Positions 57,971 to 64,000 of a stretch of 64,000 nucleotides of DNA are shown here, piece by piece. The stretch lies in the NCBI GenBank assembly GCA_947095535.1, contig OX352774.1:76136416-76200415 (forward strand), given 5' to 3'. The position numbers were made by a program, and so were the translations under genes. The notes beneath the pieces were generated by a model that was given only the letters and a program-made list of their open reading frames with translations, had not been told where the DNA came from and searched no databases. The stretch's first letter is position 1. Every line of letters begins with the position of its first letter. Origin of the DNA: Poecilobothrus nobilitatus (taxonomy: Eukaryota > Arthropoda > Insecta > Diptera > Dolichopodidae).

Positions 57971-60000
57971 AGTATGTACCTATTGGGCTGAGTGTTTGAG
58001 CGAGTGTTGAATGGCTAACAGAAGTATTATATAAGTGGAGTCAAATTCCAATACATGTAGACGGAGCACAACATATATATATCAAAAGGTAGCAGTGTCA
58101 CATTCATCCCAATAATAATCTAATATAATCCCAAATCTAAGTATCCAAATAATCTTATATTTAAAAAATTCTTTCCTATTCTCATAGCAATGTATAGAGT
58201 ATCAATAATTTTTATCTTCAAAAATATACAAATTCACCATTACCAAATTTTAAGAATTCTTAAGACATATCGCTTAACTATAACAGATACTCGGTCGAAT
58301 ACGTAAAACTAGGAGTTCCGGTGTAGTTTTTGTTTGAATGTTATCATATGTTATTAGTAGACAAGAAAAAAAGTACAAATCATATAATAGTCTTTAGTAA
58401 TTGGACATTTTTCAAATGATCTATTATTATTATTATTATAGTTAGGGTACATACTTTGATTACATTTGATTTTAACACCTTTTTTTAACACTTTCCTGCC
58501 TTTAACACTGCCGTTTCTAATTGATAATATATGGAATACAACATATGGTAAAGTTTTCTGTAGAGCTAGGAGAAAATTATTTAGTTATGTTTAAGCTCTC
58601 TGAAAGACTTCAAAGAATGGTAGATAAAATGTTGTATGGAAAACAGAAATAAATGGATTTGCTAGGACAAAATGCAAAACTTTATTACTTTATTCTGATA
58701 TTTTAAACAATCGGATAGTAAGTCCATTTTTTCCTTTTTTCGTAAATATTTGCTGCTGCCTGAAGTCAGGTGTTATGATACACATTTTTTAAAAGAACTT
58801 GAACCTAATCTAATTGGTTTTAATCTTTTTAGTGTACTTAAATTTTTACGAAATTGTGATAAAACATATATTTTCATAATTTATTTTATTATAAAAAAAC
58901 AACCAATCATTAATAATATTCTGTTTTGAACAAAAATATAATAAGATATAAATTCATTACACTAATTTCAAATATAACTTTGCACTCCTACTATTTGAGC
59001 CGCAGTAAATTTGATTCAAAAATCTGAAACTTGAAATAAATTAATTAAATTCTGCAAATCTGTTTCCTATTCTTCATGATCATTTTGATTTTCGTTTTTA
59101 TATTGTTCTCTTATCAATTTTTCAATTTTTAAGCCGTCTAATGATGTAACTCTACTTAATGGAATAATGCGGCTTAATCTTCAGCAACATTTTTTAGCCC
59201 AATATAAACTGCAGCATGGTCTACCGTATACATCTTTCAATTTTCTACGCTGGTGAAACCCAAGGAAACAGTAATGGTAAATCCTTCTTTTGACAGTACC
59301 ATAGCTGTATTTTGGGGGAATTGCACTAATCTATTATTATTATAGTTAGAGTAGTGATTTTGAATATCATCTTTATATCATATCGAAAACTTATCAAATA
59401 TTCATATGGTAACTAATGACTATTATAATAAGGGGTATTTATATAAAATCTAAGCTGTCTAACAAATAGTATTAGAAAATGATTTTCACTTTTTTCCTAA
59501 AAAATATTGACTTTTCTCGGTCTATCTTATCATTTCCTTTTTTTTATCCTATTTCTAATCTTCTTAACCCTTATATTTAATTTGTATGATGGTAACCAGG
59601 AGAAAAACCTTACAAAATCCAAATAATTTAAAAAAAAAAATTTCAAATTTAAAGAATTTTAATAATTTTTAATATTTACATGAAACTCATAAATGGTAAA
59701 TATAAAATTTGTATGTGTTTTATATATAATTATATTAATAACTTTTTGAAGCTTAACAAAACTTTGTCAATGATTACGAATAATGTGACAAACATAAAGA
59801 GAAAATTTCCAACATTAAACTTATCCCTAGAGTTTTCTAAAATTTTAATATTACAGTAATGTGTGTTTTATAAAAAGAAAATATTTTTTTAATAAAAAAC
59901 ATTTGAAAATTTTCCAAACTTTTGTAAAATATTTTATTTTGTAACTTTATATATATATAAATGGAAACATCCCAGTTTGCCTAAGTGCAGTTCACAAACA
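57971..60000. other. Spacer with one unexplained coding-like segment
   Basis: Minus-strand segment about 58990-59330 reads NTAMVLSKEGFTITVSLGFT and KMYTVDHAAVYIGLKNVAED, then, after a frame change, RIIPLSRVTSLDGLKIEKLI. It has protein character but I do not recognise a family. The rest is AT-rich. Confidence 0.3.
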
Positions 60001-61704
60001 AGACATTTCGCCTAATGCCATTTGACAGAGTAACTAAAAGTCGTTTTGAATTTTAACAAAAGGGACAATTCGCAAAAAGACTAACAAACAAATTTTTTTG
60101 TAATTTTTTAAAACATTTATTAAAAAGAGATCCATTTTTTTTTCCCACATTTATTAAAAGAGGAGAGAGAAAAAGAGATTAAAGTTATCCATAGATGTAT
60201 GTAGAAGAAATTTTAGTTGGTTTCAAAATCAGGGTTTTAATAAATTGTTTAGTAGGGGTTTGGGGGTGGCAGTTATTCAACCTATTTTAAAAATTGTGTA
60301 GTTGAATGTAAAAAATATAATTAGGAGTGAGTTAGAAGTTGGTTACAAAATCAGAGTATTCGTTTTTTCCGTAATATTTAAGTATGTAAATGTCAGATTC
60401 TGAATTATGAGAGATATGATGAAGATTGTGATTAAATTCCATATCTCACATATAATTTGCCTTTTTTAATAATTTCTGATCAATAAATAGAAAGGAATAT
60501 TGTTTGTAATTGATTAATAAAATTTGTAATTAATTTTTAACTTTAGAATTCAATAGTTGTTAATTTTTACTTTTTACAAAATTGCTTTTCGCAAATATAT
60601 ATTATGCCAAACCAATTCATCACTCTTTTTCCATCAACGTCCACTTCTTCTAATAGTTTGTCATAATATTGTGGAATGGAATTATGTGGTAAAAAACTAA
60701 AGGTCAAAATTGCTCTCTTTTCCAAAGAAAATATTTAATTTTGTCCATATTTTCTTTAAAGATCCTAATTATACAGAGTGTACGGAACTCAAAGGTCACG
60801 AAGAACGGAGGTAGAAGATATAGAAGTTCATAACAAACAAAAAATTGTTCTGGAAGAGCCGGGAGGGAGGGGGTGTATTTGTAACGATTTCCGAGATAAC
60901 GCCCTTCAAAGTAATTTCATTCGCTTTTTAAAGAAATAACAACATCTTAGCACCTGCATAACATAGAAGATTCGTTTAAGTGTCGGTAGCTAGATGAAGT
61001 TATGGGCTTTTACAATAATATTCCAATATTGATATTTTACAATATTTTTATAAAATAACTATAGTTTTATAAAATAACTGTTTACATAAAAAACCGTTAT
61101 CAATGTATCAATTTTGGTATCAAAACCACCTATTCCTCAGTTTCAATTTAAGTTCATACATTTTTCTCTTATCTTTTACCTGGTTTAAGCTAAACCAGAT
61201 TTTTTTTGGCTCTAGATGATCTTCTGTGAAATGGGTGATAGGTAATATCGAAAGGAACAAAAACTTACTTGGGAGTGGGGTCTATTTCCACTGCTTTGAA
61301 ATATATGGGGCTCTGCTTTAGAACTTATGGGGCGATTTTCAACTATAATTTAGTTTTGTTTCCATAAAAGAAGAGTAATCGTAATTTTCAAGTATTAGAA
61401 AGTAATCATTATTTTTACAAGTCTGTTTATAATTATATGAATTTACATGTAAAATTCCTTTTAACGCATATTATTATATGTATATAATTTGTTTTTTTCA
61501 TTTAACATACATATATATATGTACAGAAATATAAATAGTATACTTTCTTCGATAAATATATGTACATATGTATATGTATATTATAAAAAAGTTTGTTTAT
61601 TAAATATTAGTTTGTTAAAAGTCTTTTTGCCAAGTGTCTCTTTTTTTAAAAGTCTTTTTGAGAAAGGCATTTTGCATTGTCAAATGGCATTAGGCGAAAT
61701 GTCT
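60001..61704. mobile_element. 1.7-kb segment bounded by perfect 27-bp inverted repeats
   Basis: Bases 60001-60027 (AGACATTTCGCCTAATGC + 9 more) are exactly complemented at 61678-61704. Weaker inverted similarity extends inward and outward through GCAAAAAGAC / GCGAAAAGAC-type words. The inside has no transposase. It contains copy B of dispersed repeat 2 and a segment resembling 22955-23060. This is consistent with a non-autonomous DNA transposon; I could not assign a superfamily or find a target duplication. Confidence 0.65.
60773..60960 (+). repeat. Dispersed repeat 2, copy B
   Basis: Partner of 44673-44850, same strand; carries an extra G-rich piece (GCCGGGAGGGAGGGGG near 60857). Confidence 0.8.
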
Positions 61705-62927
61705 TTTCGCGAAATATAATATTTTATAATATTACATATTATATACAAATATATTTGATATATTATTGTTCTTGAGAAAAAAAAGTGTTTTTAAAAAACA
61801 AAAAGAATCCCTTTTTTTGCTGCTTAAAGAACAATTACTACATATATTATATGGATGTGTATGTAATCACAATACAATTGTACCCCTTATTTTAAAAGTT
61901 AAAATTTCCAGACATCTATTGTTAAAATGAATTTGTCATCTTTTGTTAGATTTTAATATTAGCTATGTTGATATGTGAAAATTCTGTTGTTTTTTTTTTT
62001 ATAATGCGCACTTGCCTTTCTATGTTTTCTGTTTCAGAAATATATTTTTGATATCATAATTTCACATATTATATAATATTGATATATGTATGTAATGTAT
62101 GTATATTCGCCCGTAAACATATATTTAATTTTTATATTTGTAGTTTTGTGATCATAAGTAAAAATATTATTGTTTTATTTTATGATATTATAAGGTGGCG
62201 GGGATGTGCAGGTCAATTTTTGAAGAAAATAATTGTGTTATGGGTAGTATTTGTGTTAATACTAAATATAAAGCATTTATTTCTATACATTGAACTGAGT
62301 GTTATGCTTAGCTAAATATAAGAAAAGTTTTTTTTTTTATTTTCTATTCATCGGTGATACACACACGAGCTGAAATTGTATAAGGATTCGTTTACGATTT
62401 GTAAGGATACAGGACATAGGATAAAGAAAATATTTAGGTTTAATGTTTTAAAATTAAATTTAAATGAAATGATATATACATAATTATGAAAAAGAATTTT
62501 TATTTATCAAAACTACCTTGAAGTTTTGTTTTTTTTGGTTTAAAATAAAACTTTTATAAAAAATGTTGATACCATCAGATGTTATTATGCTTTTATTATT
62601 TGATTATATTATTATGCTTTTATTATGCTTTATTCAAAATTTGATTAAAAACTTAATTACACTGATTTTTTTTTTATCTAGCTAAATTTATATATTGCTT
62701 TTAATTTTTATTTTATATAAGTAGGTGTATCTGTTTCCAGGTTCTTGGTACCAATATTTGAATAGAAAGTAAACGTCACTTTAGACTCTATCTAAATCTC
62801 ATATAGATAAATAGTTTATAACTATATGTAAAAGTCAACAAATGTGTCAAAATTGCTGTCAAAAATTAAAAAATATCTCAAAATGAATTAGATGTAAAAG
62901 CTAAAAATTTTTTGTTTTTTTTTTTTT
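61705..62927. other. AT-rich spacer
   Basis: No gene, no repeat matching elsewhere. Confidence 0.45.
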
Positions 62928-63140
62928 GGCGCCTTGGTGACCTATTGGGTAAGAGCGTATAAAATACGCTGTAAACGAGGGAAAATACGCACGAGGGAAT
63001 GTGGGTTCGAGTCCCACACACGTCGTAAGAATTATTCCTCCTTACTACATTTTCAGCCACGCCTGAACAGAAAAAACTGTGTTGACTGTGAATTTCCTGT
63101 CCACATTTATGTGGCAAGGAAATGCATTAAAAAAAAAAAA
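62928..63140 (+). mobile_element. tRNA-derived SINE, family 1, copy 3 (longest)
   Basis: Head GGCGCCTTGGTGACCTAT-TGGG (A box), AAAATACGCTGTAAACGA, B box GTGGGTTCGAGTCCCACA, then a body absent from the other copies (CACGCCTGAACAGAAAAA, about 80 bp), the hairpin CCACATTTATGTGG and the tail GGAAATGCATTAAA with an A-run to 63140. Flanking T-runs make the target duplication ambiguous. Probably closest to full length. Confidence 0.92.
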
Positions 63141-63370
63141 CATGTTTTTTTTGACATGTGTCTAATTTTTTTTTGACATTGGATAATACAATATTGTATT
63201 AAAAGACTATTATCTACTAAGCCCATATAGGTTAAATACTAATATTAATTTCTTTTATTATTTTTTTCTTTACAGAGCATTCTTATAAGTTTTTTGAATG
63301 AAGTTTTAAAAAATGAATGCGAATTTTATGCATGTATAGGAATTTGTTACCAACAACTTAAAATGATATT

Positions 63371-63618
63371 TATTTATTTATATCCAGGTACCGTGGTACA
63401 TAACTGTGCCAGGTAGCTATAACCCCTGTTTCCTGGTAGGAATGTGGGGTGTACGAGATATTATGGTATATAAAGTATTTATATATTGCGATATATGAAT
63501 ATATATATATATTTTTTATATTATAATTATTGTACCCAGTGGGGAATTGAACCCGAGACCTCTAATTCCCTTATGAATGAGAAGCGGTGCGTCAACCACT
63601 GCACCAATGGCTTGATGA
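63371..63618 (-). mobile_element. tRNA-derived SINE, family 2
   Basis: Flanked by an 11-bp target duplication AAAATGATATT (63360-63370 and 63619-63629). On the minus strand: head AAGCCATTGGTGCAGTGG-TTGACGC (A box), CATTCATAAGGGAATTAG, B box CTCGGGTTCAATTCCCCA, an AT-rich middle, then a body ACCAGGAAACAGGGGTTA and a tail of ATAAATAAATAAA. 248 bp. The head differs from family 1, so it came from a different tRNA. Confidence 0.93.
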
Positions 63619-63629
63619 AAAATGATATT

Positions 63630-64000
63630 AGGGTTTGATCATAATGATAAGGTAATAATAAAATAAGGTATTCTAGCCACAGCTTGATCATTTTGCAAAG
63701 GCCAATAAAGTTTTAATTTCAATTTATACGTAGAATTTCAGATTCTAATGTTTTCTAATTTACAATTTTTTTTTTTGCAAGAGGAAAATGGGCAATACAT
63801 ACATACTTCCCTTTTGTTTAGTACAAGAAAGTATTATAGAAAAAAACGATTTTGGGTCAGAATCCTTCTTTATCGATTTAATATCATTTATAACCAATTA
63901 CTTTAATCACTATAGCTTATATTCTGATTTTGGGTTTTTACAATATTATTTAAAAGTTACAATAATACGATTTTTATGTTTTTTATATAAAAAATTTAGC
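63630..64000. other. AT-rich end of window
   Basis: No feature seen. Confidence 0.5.

Noticed and set aside
62928..63030. Possible tRNA gene (A and B boxes present)
   Set aside because: The acceptor arm does not pair, a tail and A-run follow, and two more copies exist with target duplications; it is a SINE head.
63530..63612. tRNA gene on the minus strand
   Set aside because: Boxes present, but the cloverleaf ends do not pair and a SINE body with an 11-bp target duplication follows.
1..64000. CRISPR array, phage, integron or bacterial defence genes
   Set aside because: No regularly spaced identical repeats with unique spacers, no bacterial gene density or ribosome-binding sites; the window is animal nuclear DNA.
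1..64000. Endogenous virus or LTR retrotransposon
   Set aside because: No gag, protease, integrase or envelope motifs and no paired LTRs were seen; the RT sequences present have non-LTR LINE architecture.

Overview
The window reads as a stretch of very AT-rich animal nuclear DNA, most likely from an insect and probably a brachyceran fly. The reasons are: decayed genes with insect-type transposon domains (piggyBac, hAT, mariner-like, Helitron, CR1/L2-, RTE- and I/Jockey-type LINEs, a zeste-like Myb/SANT domain), tRNA-derived SINEs, many CATACATA/TATGTATG microsatellite words, and a dispersed repeat ending in GGGTATAAAA after a GGACGGACGGAC-like block, a kind of repeat that is common in fly genomes. 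I see no intact host gene, rRNA, genuine tRNA, CRISPR or bacterial operon. Every coding signal I can support belongs to a transposable element or a probable transposon relic, and each carries at least one lesion or is only a fragment.

Layout. 1-5.9 kb: a 1-kb hAT element with perfect 8-bp target duplication inside a duplicated flank, a large near-perfect inverted repeat (214-bp arms), an unclassified arthropod transposon-like protein, and a second hAT C-terminus. 6.4-8.1 kb: piggyBac pseudogene 1. 8.3-10.0 kb: two tandem ~870-bp units, each with a TATA box. 11 kb: a short element with palindromic ends. 12.6-15.8 kb: a CR1/L2-type LINE (endonuclease, RT, C-terminal domain, 3' UTR, A-tail) inserted beside a hAT C-terminal scrap and a Myb/SANT-like gene relic. 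16.7-19.2 kb: the best preserved element, a piggyBac-like transposon with TTAA duplications, terminal inverted repeats and all three catalytic Asp residues, split by one 16-bp insertion. 19.5-22.3 kb: LINE ORF1 relic, piggyBac pseudogene 3, hAT scrap. 23.3-27.8 kb: piggyBac pseudogene 4 with a complete 2.6-kb hAT element nested inside it (8-bp target duplication).

28.8-30 kb: a short inverted-repeat element and a partial second copy. 30.4-31.9 and 48.6-49.2 kb: copies of the dispersed fly-type repeat. 33.6-36.8 kb: RTE endonuclease and I/Jockey RT-RNase H relics. 38.6-41.3 kb: a complete non-autonomous Helitron with an internal ~144-bp tandem array. 45.4-46.3 kb: RTE C-terminal relic and a 186-bp tandem duplication. 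Three copies of one tRNA-derived SINE (43.0, 53.8, 62.9 kb) and one copy of a second SINE (63.4 kb), most with clear target duplications. 53-61.7 kb: foldback structures, inverted minisatellites, a mariner-like 5' end, a LINE C-terminal zinc knuckle, and a 1.7-kb segment bounded by perfect 27-bp inverted repeats.

The elements do not act together as a pathway; they record successive, nested insertions. The one large-scale pattern that could matter is strand: nearly all recognisable transposon coding relics in the first 47 kb (14 of 15) lie on the minus strand. That is what a one-strand small-RNA (piRNA) cluster transcribed left to right would look like. It is an inference and needs small-RNA data.
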